64,000 nt of DNA from Przewalskia tangutica. Taxonomy: Eukaryota > Streptophyta > Magnoliopsida > Solanales > Solanaceae. The position numbers and the translations under genes were made by a program. The notes under the pieces were generated by a model. It had not been told where the DNA came from and searched no databases. It worked only from the letters and a program-made list of their open reading frames with translations. Shown here piece after piece: positions 46,301-58,300 of this stretch; position 1 is the stretch's first letter; each line of letters begins with the position of its first letter. The stretch lies in the NCBI GenBank assembly GCA_029844215.1, contig CM056721.1, positions 12,350,368-12,414,367 of the forward strand, read 5' to 3'.

Positions 46301-49300
46301 CTCAACCCACTTCATTGATCACTAGGTCTCAGTTCAGTCCTTTCTTTCACCTGAATGACTTGGCGGTATGGCTTCGCAGGCACTGTACCGGCAGCGAACT
46401 CTAAGGTTTGGCTGTCCCCAGAGTTGACCGACGATGTGAAGGAGAAGAATGCTACTCTATAATCGCCGCAATAGCACCAGTTTTTATATGTCTGTTGGCT
46501 TTACCCTTTTTTAAAAGTATGTATGTACGTAGTTCAAGTTTTCGCCCGATTCACCAAGGAATATTTTGGTTGCTTTTGGCGGATTGCAGCCCAAAAGAAA
46601 GGGCTTTTTTTTCCTTCCTACTCAGGAAGTAGATTGCACCCTTAAGTGCAGAAAATAATGGAACCTTATGTTGCATCTTGTAGAGTTTACATAGTAGATG
46701 TTTTGGAGGCTTGGCTGAACTTTCTTACAAATTGAAATATTTTGCGTTAGACTTATTCTGTTTCTCGGAGAGGGCCCAGAGAGGGTGTGAAGAGTTAGAT
46801 TTTGCTTGATCTCTTCTAGATTGTATTCCTTTTTTTTACATGGAACTCCGGCGCATCTGCAGTTCTGTTCCTTTAGTATAAATCACTCTCTACTGATCCA
46901 TAAGAATATTCGTATGTTTATATTATCTTAAGATGCCAAGAGTTTGGTTTACATACTTTATAATTGGTACTATTATGGAGAGCAGACTTTACTCTACTTG
47001 GAATGATAACATTTGCCTTCACATTTTTTGTCTCCTAATCATGTGTTGACTCCTCTTTAGGGAGTAGCATGTTTTTTCTTCTATTTTGTTAATTTCCTTT
47101 GTATCTATTAAATTCTTTTTTTTCTATTCACCAATAACCCTTTCCTCCACTGGAGGAACAATGACTATATGGTTTGAAATTCACCTTTTCTGGAAAGCAT
47201 ACTGCGGGTGTTGATTGATTTTAATTTGCACGATGACATCAATTATACATGCAGATGCTGAAAGGAAGAAATTTCGTGATCAATTCCTCAATGCAGAGCA
47301 AGAACTAGCTGCTGCTAAAGGGCGCGAAGAGGCTCTGCAGGACCAGTTAATGAAGGAGGTCAACGTTTCTCAAGAACGGCTCAGAAAACAGTTGCAGTTG
47401 TACAGTGAACTTGAGGTGCTAGATGTTAATTATCATATCCCATTATCTTTATGTCACATTCTTGAGAAGACTCCGTGGGTTTGGTTTGCGTCATATTTTT
47501 ATGCTGATGTACGAGTTCATTACCATTAATTCAGTCTAATCTGTAAAACTAATTTAAATATAAGGCAATTTGATTTGGTAAGTGTGATAAGTATGCCTAG
47601 GAAGAGAGACTTTCTCTCTCTTTTTTGAATAAGGAATTCTTAGGAAGATCTCTATTGGTTTGTAGACAAAATATCACACTGGGAGGACAATAAGCAGTTT
47701 CCACTTGCCAATCACTTTGAATAATTGTCAGGATGAGATCCTGCATAGATTTTACATCTTGAAACCAAGCCAATTTTGGCGCTCTGTGCTCCACAGCTAC
47801 TACATCTACTGGAGTCATCACCCTGCAAAGAGGCAGAACCACACCAAGACTGAACATGGCCCCAGTAAGAAGCGAGTCAGACGTTATCTTAATCTGATTA
47901 GACTGATTCTCAAACTTTATTACTCCCTCAGTCCCAATTTAAGTGTCTTAGTTTGACTTGACACGGAGTTTAAGAAACAAGGGGAGACTTTTGAATCTCG
48001 TTGTCTTATAATGTGTACATCTATCTCATTTGTTGAGGTGTGCTGGCTTGGTCCTCAATGCTCATCACTAGTCATACTTTGGTCATAAGTCCTAATATTG
48101 GAATGCTTAAGTATGACAAGACGTATAAGCAGTATGAACACAGGAGTTTTCTGTTAGTTCCTCTTTAAGTAACTAATCTATAGCACCATATTCGCTGAAT
48201 GACATGGTTGGTGACATATCTCGAGTTATTCATTTTCTTATTCGAGGCTTTTTTTGTTAGCTTTTGTCAATTCTTGAGGTACTTAATATTTATAACTTTC
48301 TAAATTATCTCCTTCTTGCCATCTATGATATAAGTTATCTACCATCTCGTTGTCTTCTAGGTGAAGTTCCAACATGAGATGAATCTTCGTAAAAAAGCTG
48401 AGACGTCAGCTGCTGCAGCAGAAGAAAAAGCAAGTCTTTTAGAGAGAAAGCTCAGTAGTGTCTCGGAAAGCATAGAAAGAGAGAGAAGTCATCTGGGGAA
48501 TGAGCTTGAGCAGCTGAAAAGTGAATCCAAGTTTTCTGTCACAAAAATAAGTAAAAATGTAAGAATTTGTTCTGTGAAATTAACTAGAAGTGCTAGTTTT
48601 ATAACAGATACATAGCTTGCTGTTCATGAAGGTCAGTATCTAAAGTAAGGTGTTATCTCCAATTTCTAATATGCTTTTATGCAGCTTGAAATAATAGAAT
48701 TCAGAGCTACCAATGCTGAGAAAGAGTCAGTCCTGCTGAAGGAGCAGCTGGAAAAACTAAGGAAGAGACTTGATGAGGTCAGTGCATCTTCTATCCTAGA
48801 ATTACTGCTTTGTTTGTCTTAAATGTCACCCATGGGCACCCTCCACCTCCAACCCTAAGGATGCGGGTTTGAGTCAAGGGAGTAAAACTGACTCATGCGG
48901 GTTTGTAAATTTCTGTACTTGATTAAAAAAATGTCATCCATGAGTCCACACTAGTATATGCTGGAGCAAGGACAGTGGAGGCTTATCTATTCTTTTTTTG
49001 ATGAAGTTTTTTTTGACATTTAAAATATAATGGGATAAGTTGTTCAATGTCATCCAACGAGATCCTCTATGGACTTGCAACATAACATTTACCGCTCCAT
49101 TTAAAAGTGAAGGTCTAATTAGGAGACAGGAACAACCTTTACAGGAAACATGTGTGTTGACTGTTATGGAATGGTTATTCTACGAAATAACTCCTCTCAA
49201 TTTGGATGGAGTCGGAAGGACCAGATGTACTTAGTCTTTTATATTTGATTGTTATGATGGATTCTTGTTTTTGTAGTCATGCATGTATTTCTTGCTTGGC

Positions 49301-52300
49301 AAATATTGGCTAGTGCATAAAGTGTAAAAACTGTTCAAGGGAAAATGTAGTAAGTGTGGCAGAGTGCCTAGATTTGTTGCAGTTGTCTGCATGATGATAT
49401 ATGGAAATTATGTACTAAATATGTACTTACCATGTATCAATGTTGATTTCATGGCATAGTACGTTGTTACACCAGTAAGTTACCATGTATCATTGTTGAT
49501 TTCATGGCATAGTAAGTTGCTACACCAGTAAGTTTTGCCCTAGTGTTTGGTTAGTACCATATTTGTTATGTAGGTTGATAATTGAAGGACATGCATGCAG
49601 AAATTACATTGTCTGGAATGTCAGAGTGCGGCCTTGCGTTTTTTCTTATTTTCTTATTGTCATTTGGATCATTTTTGTTTGTTAGTTTACCATTTCTGGC
49701 ATTTTTGAATTATAATGAAGTAACAATTTTATCTTGTTCTTTTTTTCAGTGCAAGCAGCAAAAAATTGAAGCAGAGGAGAAACTGTCAAATTTCACCTTT
49801 CAAGAAGGTTGTTCTAGCGACAACAACATTTTGGTGAAACATTTGCAGGAGGAACTTCGGAGCTATGTAAGTTATATCCTCATTCATAATAGTCCAATGT
49901 GCAATTAAATGCTTTTTGTTAGTTCTTCGAGTTGCAAGTTCTAGTGAGAGCTAATACTAGCACTTACACCAATGAGAAATTTGTGTTCTCTGTATCATGA
50001 CTAAGATCGGTTTCAAGCTAATAGTGTGATCAACTGATGATAAGGAAAATAACTTTATAAAGAGAACAATTTCTCAATAAGCTGTGTAAACCCTGCTAGT
50101 TTCTGGATTAGCTTAGAAGTTTTTTTCTTTTAGCTTTCATGAGATTGTTATAAAGGAGGTGAAAGATTGATCTTATATCTTGAAGTTATTTTTCTCTACT
50201 AAATTTTAGTTATGCTGAGTTAGTGACGGACATAACTATCCCACCGGTTATCAGAACCATTTTTTTACTATAAAGAATTTTAACTTTGGATTATTTTTCA
50301 AAAAAAGTAAACGAATTAATACCTAACCCCACCCCCACAAACTATCCACATTTTGCAGTTTAACGCTTAAACTATGGGGTGGTACTATTACCCTCCTCAA
50401 CTATACTCCCTCCGTTCCATATTAAGTGATGTTTTTAACTTATGCACACCTCTTACGAAGTTGCTTATTCCTAGAAAATTATGAGTGTTTTTACTAACTT
50501 ATCTCTAATTAATGACTAGAAAAGAAAAGTTATTTAATGATTCATGATTATGTTAATAAGGGTAATTTTGCAATAATAAGGTAAACTTATTCTTGAAATT
50601 CTAAAGTACCACTTATTTTGAAACAAAATGAAAAGCCTATAACACAACATATTATGGAATGGAGGGAGTAACATATTATTACTATAACATATTATTACTA
50701 TCTAAAACCCCCAGTAGTGCCAAGTGGTAGGTAAGTCACTCTCTTTATTACTATCTAAAGAGAGTGAAGCCACTCTCTTTGTAGGGTGTGAGAGCTAGAA
50801 GGTAAGTCAAAACAAGCATGTGATCATGACATTGTAGGGCGCGCAAATCATCTCCATACATTACTTAATCCTACTCTTTCTTCAAGATATGAAACGAGCA
50901 GCCGAAAACGGTGGAGGAGTTTCATCCACGGCCCACCAGCGTTCTTTTCTCTGTTCCGCCGGTGATTATGTGTGTGCCAATTGAAGTCATTCTAAAAGCT
51001 CCTTTACGACATGGACTACCCTCTCTCAGTTGACTTCTTCTTCCTCGGTTTGCTCCATATATGTTGTTCGTTCTCCTCGATTATAAATGATATGATATAC
51101 GCAAATTTGGTCAGGAATGCCGACGGCTTCTCGCCTGGGGTTTGGAGCGTGTAATACCTATCGGTGAGCTAGACCTCACTCTCGTCTTCAATGGGGTCTG
51201 CTCTTTCTTTTTTGGGAGAGTATGCCAATATGATCTTAATGAGGTGCGGGGCTTTGCATCTGACATGTTGGCCTGCCTATTCCGATTGAGAATATGGAAG
51301 AGGCTATGAAATAGAAGAAAGAGCCCTTACTCAAGAGGGCTTCTCTTCCTCTAGGACGGGCAACCCGGTCTAGTTTTCATTGTATGAAATCTGTGATATA
51401 GCCGCTAATGAGTCCTCCCAGTCGGCTAAAGGCGCAATGGCTTTTGGTTTTGAATCCGGCTAAGGTGTGAGCAGTTTATGTTAGCTGCTTATCCGGTGCC
51501 TTCTTTACGACTTTCGCAAAAACAGGAATGAATAGCCAAACCCCCTTCTATGAAGTGAAGCAAGCGAACCTGCCGGGTGACGTTGCCCTCGTTTCCGCCT
51601 TCGTACGACTAGTCAGATTTTCTTTCATGTGACATTTTACATTCATTTTAAAAAAATAATACTTATTTTTTGTTTGTTATTTTTGTTTTTTTCCCCTTTT
51701 TTATTTATTTTTTATCTTCTTCAAATGTCTACATCTTTTCCTAATAACAGCAAACTAGTTGAAACTCATACATGTAAAATAATAGTAACATAATCAAAAA
51801 AATTATAAACTTAGTTGAAAATCCACGACTGAATTTTTTCATAAAAATTAACTCAGTTAAAAAAGACAACTCTAAAATAGCAGTAGAACAAAAAGGTTAC
51901 AAAAAAAGAAGCCGAAAGTTAAACATCAAAGTGTAAAACAAATTTTTTCTTATTTGTTCTGTCTTCATGCCTTATCTAAATGAAATCTATTGATTTTTCT
52001 TGTTCTTTAAAGTCCAACAACTTTTAATTCATACCAATAAATTTAGTTGAAAACTCATATTCCTAAAATAACAGTAAAGCAAACAAAATTAACCAATAAC
52101 AGTAAAGCAAACAAAATTAACCAATAACAGTAAACATAATTGCAACTGAGAACAAAATTATATTTAATACTAATAATAAACCCAATTGAAATAGATTGAA
52201 TATTAAAACGTACTTAAAATATATGTTGTGTGTGTTATAAGTTGTGTCGTTTTAATTGTGTATCGTTATTGATATAATTTAGTTGTAATTTGCAACTGAG

Positions 52301-55300
52301 TTTATCATTTCTTTCATTAAATTGTTTTGGTGTTTATTCTAAGATTATGGGATTCAACTAGTTTACTGTTAGCAAAAGATGTAAACTTTTGAAGATGAAA
52401 AAAGTGAACAAGAAATAAAAATAACCAATTTAATAAAATGAATGTAAAATGCCACATGGATACTCTTTTGGTCCTACACACTACAAAGGGAGTGAAGCTA
52501 CTTCTCATGCCACGTGGCACTACAGGGTTTTTTTAGATAGAAATTACTATAGTTCAGAGGGGTAACATTAACACCCCATAATTTGAGTATTAAACTTGCA
52601 AAACATGGAAGTTTAAGTTTTTCTTTTTAGGTATTAGCTCAAAAAAGGTTTTTTTAATTTTGGTTTAGCAAATGTTTAATTGATATATGCTGATTCCTCA
52701 TCAGGAGGCTGAAGTGCGTGAAGCAAGAAGGCTGAAGTCATCTCATGATAACATTGAGTTATTGAAGGAAAAAATACTTGAGGAAAAAGGCCGTAGAGAG
52801 AGGGCAGAGTCAGAGCTGCTGAAACTAGCAGTGGTTCAAGGAGATATGGAGAAGTTAGAGAATGAATTAAATGTTTGGAAATCAATGGTTAAGGACATTC
52901 CTGGTGCATCATGTGCCGATGATGTGCCTCTCAAGTTTGCGGCTCTACAGAGGTAAGCTGTTGATTCAATTTTTTCCTTCAATTTTGTGCTTACTAAAGT
53001 TTCTCTCGTTCTGAAGCAAGTGTGATGAGTTCTGCTTCTAGCTTCATGCTCTTCATCGATGCTTAAGAGTAGGTCCATTAGGAGTTCCTTTTGTTGATTT
53101 AATGATTGACTTTAATGTGGAATGTTTTTGTCCAACTACTTCCTCTTTATTGTCTAATTCTAATCCACAGAGTGAATTCTGCCAGTTCCGTTCTTTTTCT
53201 TAGGTTTATCATTGTTGTTTTCACATGAGTAGCAAAATGTGCACTTTCCCGCATATTGACACCAATTAACGTAGATCGAGTAGAAACATTCATCAATGTA
53301 GATATAGGAAGTGTACCTGTATATTTCGTGCCTGTTAAGTTAGTAAGATGATGCATATCTTTCACACCTTAAAACGAAGTTGCTTTAGTTTGGATGACTC
53401 AAATTGTACCATTTCAATATTTCAGTTTCTCGATTTCCTACACTTATCTTTTGTCTTTTGTTACAGTAGTTAGTATTAAGAGATACAACTGCTTTACGTG
53501 AAACTTGACTTACTGTAAAAAAGGAATTAGGAGAAAGGATGAAGACAATATCTATCCAATGTTATCAAAAGCGAAAAGCGCAAAAAAGCTCCAAGGGGCT
53601 TTAAGCGCAAAGCGCAAATAAAGTGTGGGCCTTAATCAAATAAGGCACAATGGTGCAAAGATACCAATATATATATGTTTAGACGAAGACTAATAATAAT
53701 AAGCATGAATAACAAATATATGGACAAAGAAATTGTAAAAAAACATTATGATAAAGTGAAATATCATATATCTAGTCAACTCTCCAAGAGAGGCTCATTG
53801 GCAAGGAAAAGTATGTCTTAGAGCCTTGACGATGACACTGAAGCGCACATAATGCGAGGCGAAGCGCTCAACGTATTTTGAGCCTCGCTTTAGGGCTTAA
53901 GCGCATTTTGAGCGCGCCTTTGACAACACTGTATCTATCCCCTTTCTCTCAGATGTGTTGGGGTGGGAATTGCATGATTTTCTTGCCTTGCTTTCGTCCC
54001 CAACTAATGGTATTCAAGAGTTGTTGTGTCCTTTTCTGGGAAGCAGAGAAGTGCTTGATAGCATGACGAAGGTGGGTGAGATCCAGGCTCGACTTAAACA
54101 AATGGAGGTGGCTCTCGACGCTGCTGAGCTTGAGAAAAGGAAAACAGAGGATGAGGCTGTACTTGCAAAGGAGAAGGCAGAATATTCAAAATCAGAAATC
54201 AAGAGGATTGAGTTGAAGGTTAGTATGTTTGCATCTGGTGCTGTTGGTTTCTTAAAATATGGTGCAGCAAAAGGGTTGAAAGTGTTGATTGAAAATGTCT
54301 CTCAATCATTTTATTAAACATAGGAGGGCTTTAAATAGCCAACTTAACCACAGAAAATCTGCAGAATAATTTCAAAAGCCTAAGATATGTACAACCTAAA
54401 TAAATTTAAAATTCAAATTCATCCTAAAACTAAGCAACTTATTATGTTAAAAATTACTACAATAACTGAAAGCAATTTTCAACACTCCTTTGCTTCACTT
54501 GCTGCAATTTTAAAAAGTTGCTCCATTTCTGCTTCTGATGTTTGTGCTTGAAAAATGTTTTTGAACTTTCACACTTTCGTAACATGGCTTTTCCTTCTTC
54601 CTTTTTTTCTTTTGGGTTTTTGCGCATAAAAAACAACCTCAAAGACTTTGTCACATAAGGAACAAGTCGAAATATCTCAACTTGGTAACAAATGTTGATT
54701 CCCAGATCTTGGCTTGGTAATGAAGAATTATTCCAGAAGAATAAATCCATGCTTTCCAAAGTTATGTAATACATAGCACCAGCAGCAGCCAGCAGGTTCA
54801 AAATTAACATTTAAAAGGCTCAACAATTTCAATCTTGTATGCTCTAATTTCTCATTATGTTTATCTGTTGCAAAGATAACCACTTTCTTTGATTTTTCAA
54901 AAACTTCAAAATAAGATTTCATCTTCACTGACCAAATATGATCGTTTTTACCAGTGAAAATTTGTGGGGCATTCAAAGAGGGATTGCTGCTTGCCATGTT
55001 TGAAGATAGGTTAAAAATTGATATTGGTTGAAAATAGCCATGTGCGTTGAAAATAAGCAAGAGTTAAAAATGGGTTGAAAATAGGTACGAGTTAAAAATG
55101 GCGGAAAGTTGTTCTTCTTCAATGAACTCACAGATCCCGTAAGAACAATGAGACTCTTGATACCTCTGTTGGTTTTTTAAAAGATGGTGCAACAAAAAGG
55201 TTGAAAGCGTTGTTTGAAAATGTCTCTCTATCATTTTATTAAACATAGGAGGGCTTTAAATAGCCAACTTAACAACATAAAATCTGCACAATAATTTCAA

Positions 55301-58300
55301 AAGCATAAACAAATCTAATAGGAATTTAAAATTCAAATTCATCCTAAAACTAAGCAACTTATTATGTTAAAAATTACTGCAGCAACTGAAAGCAATTTTC
55401 AATAGGTGCTTTAGTTACTGTAAAATTGCTTTTCCTCTTCCTCACGGTCTCTGTTTCTTCCTGATTCCTAGCTTGGGAAGTACGCCATATAAAAATAGAT
55501 TTGGAGTCTAGGTAAGTAGATTTTTATAAAACCGAGTCTAGGTAAGTAGGCTTGTATTAAAATTATGGCTACCTTCTTTTGATAATCCTCTGCCTCTAGT
55601 TGAGAGTTTACCTGTTCCTCACTTTCTGTGTGCTTTTTAACTTGTTACGTATTTGATCTCAAATTTCTTTGTAGCTTGCTTCTGTTATGGAGGAAAGGGA
55701 CCGTTTAAAAAATGTCACTGAGGACTTCAGGAAGCAAAAGAGTGTTGAAAGTGGTCATGAAGTGGTCAGTGGAGCTATTCTTCAGGTTATAATTCCTACC
55801 CTTTTTTCCTTTTGACAAATAACCTTATGAGTGTTCTTTACCTAATTGTGGTAGTTATATCCTGACTACAGGAGCTTGAAGCATCTCTTGCCAAGAAAGA
55901 AAACTATATAAAGGAACTGGAGAGCAGTTTATCTGAAGAAAAAAAAGTTAGTATTCGTCAGCGCAATGAAATAACGTTTCTCAATGAGAAACTAAACAAT
56001 GAAGCTAAAAGAATAAAATCTTTGGAGAGGGAGGGTGACCGCTTACGTTCTGAGATAGCTCTCTTGGAGTCCAAGGTTATTTTCTGAGTTACATACTTTG
56101 TGCTGTTGTGTTTTTGATTTCTTTAAATATATATTTCAGAAGAGTGAGAAAGCCCCGATAAGAAATGCCAATGGGATGCTGTTCATCCATGAAACATAAG
56201 AATTTCATGTTCTAGATATCTGTTAAAGACATTTTGAGATGCTGGTACATGCATTTGGTGGTTATGCAGCTATGACTTCTGAATATACTTGAGCGAGTTA
56301 GAATATAATCTTTTTTGCTATATAATTTTAGAACTTTCATGTCTTGTTTTTCCTTTTGTTTTGTATCCATCTTAGTATTTGCTAAATCCCATTGATGATG
56401 CTGATATTTTGCGCTAGATTGTTTTGCCTCTTTCATCAAAGATGGAGTGACACTTCTCCTATTTTCCTTGATATGCTTTATAGGTCAAACTACTTAACTG
56501 CTAAGTGAACCTTTATATATGTTGATGCGAAAATTGCTTTGAGTACCATGCTGACTTGTCTCCACGTGCATTCATTGTTATCTACCTAATGAAAATCCAA
56601 CGTCAATGAGTATGCAATCTGCTGCAGAAATTACTTTCTTTTCTATTCTTTATTTTTTTGAGAATGTATTCTTTTCTATTCCTGATGCGGTTATGGAATA
56701 CACACATGCATGTCTCTTAGAAGAAATCAAACATTAGTGGTGCTTTAGATCATTGTTTCAATGAGAGGGTATAATTTTAATTTTTATAAGCCTATTATAA
56801 CACATATTCAGTATCCTTAGCTTACTTTTGCCCCCCTTGCAGTTAGGGCATGGGGACTATTCATCTGCCAATACTAAAGTCTTGCGAATGGTCAACACCC
56901 TGGGAGTTGAAAATGAGGCAAAACAAACAATAGAGGCTCTTCAGAATGAGTTGCAGAAGACAAAAGAGCAGTTACTGGCTGTTCAAGAGTTAAAAGGGCA
57001 GTCAGGTGCACATAAATTAAGTTTTCAGTACATGTATGCCTGTACTTTGTTGTCATTCAGTGCCTTTTCCTTTTTTTTAAACAGACTGCAATTGAGTTGT
57101 CTTACAACTGTTCTAGTCTTGTGCTCCTTGGCTCTCATTTTGGTTGAGACTTTGGTCTGTTATTCTTCATTGTTATAAAGATTGACATTTCTTCTTGATT
57201 AAGAAGTTCTCCAAATAATTTGGAGTGGGGTCTCCCTCTAAAAGATTCATCTTTTATTTTGTAATATGGAACTTGAATATGATTTATTAAATCATATATA
57301 TGCTTTGGAAATTTCCTTGTTATAGCTGGTTGACTCATAAAGATAGAATATATTTGTATTTTGAAAACACCAGCTTTTGGGAGTGAGTGTTAGGCCTCCC
57401 AGGTTGAACAATATTTACAAGATGAATTTTGTAAAAATGTAGGTGTTAAGATAACATGCATTAGGGGTAAAAATCATCACCGGTGAAAGAAAATATAAGT
57501 AGTGTAGTCGAAGAGTGAAAACGATAGAGTATCGCTTGCGATGGTTGGGCTCTCTTCAAACACATTGATCAGTAGGTGTCACATAATGATCATCGAAGGT
57601 GTTAGAAACGGATGAAATGGACCTAGGTGTGGTTAATGGATCGATCGATATTGGCGGTTCTTCTTGAGCATAATCATCCTTTGTTACTAGTTTGGAATAG
57701 TAAAAGGGGGACCTTGTTATCACCCAGAATATCCTCTAGATGTCAGAAGAATTATATAACTCACTGGTTAAATGCTATCTTCATTGGAGCTGTTAAGCAG
57801 TACTAAGTATTAATGTGAATTTGTAAATTTCCTCTTTCTGTCCTCCCTAATCTTCCTGCGCTCTTTGGTCACTTTGCTGTGAGATTTAAAGTGCCTTTTT
57901 TTAGTTTTTATTATGCAATGCTTAATGCATCTGAAGTGGCAATTGGAATATATCAGTTTTTAGAGACCTGTTTGTCACATTTTATTATTTCCGATCCATT
58001 TCCTCTCAATTTATGCAGCTGATGTGGGTACACTGGTTGATTCTTATATTTCTGGAAAGATTATGCAGTTGAAAGAGCAAATTGCAACATTAGAAAAGCG
58101 TGAGGAGAGGTAAAGGTTTCCGAATTTCTCAGCGTTTGTATTGTCAATGATTTGTTGTGCGTGTCGGAAGCTTAACTTTAATCACTCTTCAGGTACAAGA
58201 CAGTTTTTGCTGATAGGATCTCTGTTTTCAGAAGGGCATGCTGTGAACTTTTTGGATATAAGGTATTGCATGCTTCCTGGGATATTTCTGCGTAATATAT

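Larger units (their letters stand above)
50698..52540. mobile_element. MULE-like TIR element carrying foreign DNA, MAD1 intron 6
   Basis: The left end CTATCTAAAACCCCCAGTAG and reversed right end CTATCTAAAAAACCCTGTAG continue as imperfect inverted repeats for about 50 bp (including GTGCCA(A/C)GTGG). Flanking nonamers ATATTATTA and AAATTACTA agree at 7 of 9 places, as for a decayed MULE 9-bp duplication. The interior has a left half of balanced base composition (see 50780-51620) and an AT-rich right half. No transposase is seen, so it would be a Pack-MULE-like carrier. Confidence 0.55.

Noticed and set aside
48820..48930. Additional SINE in MAD1 intron 5
   Set aside because: A GGGTTTGAGTCAAGGGAGTA string resembles a box B, but no second conserved block, tail or target duplication was found.
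53878..54066. Alternative MAD1 exon starting upstream of 54047
   Set aside because: Only the acceptor before 54047 keeps the frame from exon 7 and gives REVLDSMTKVGEIQARLKQ, which fits the MAD1 family.
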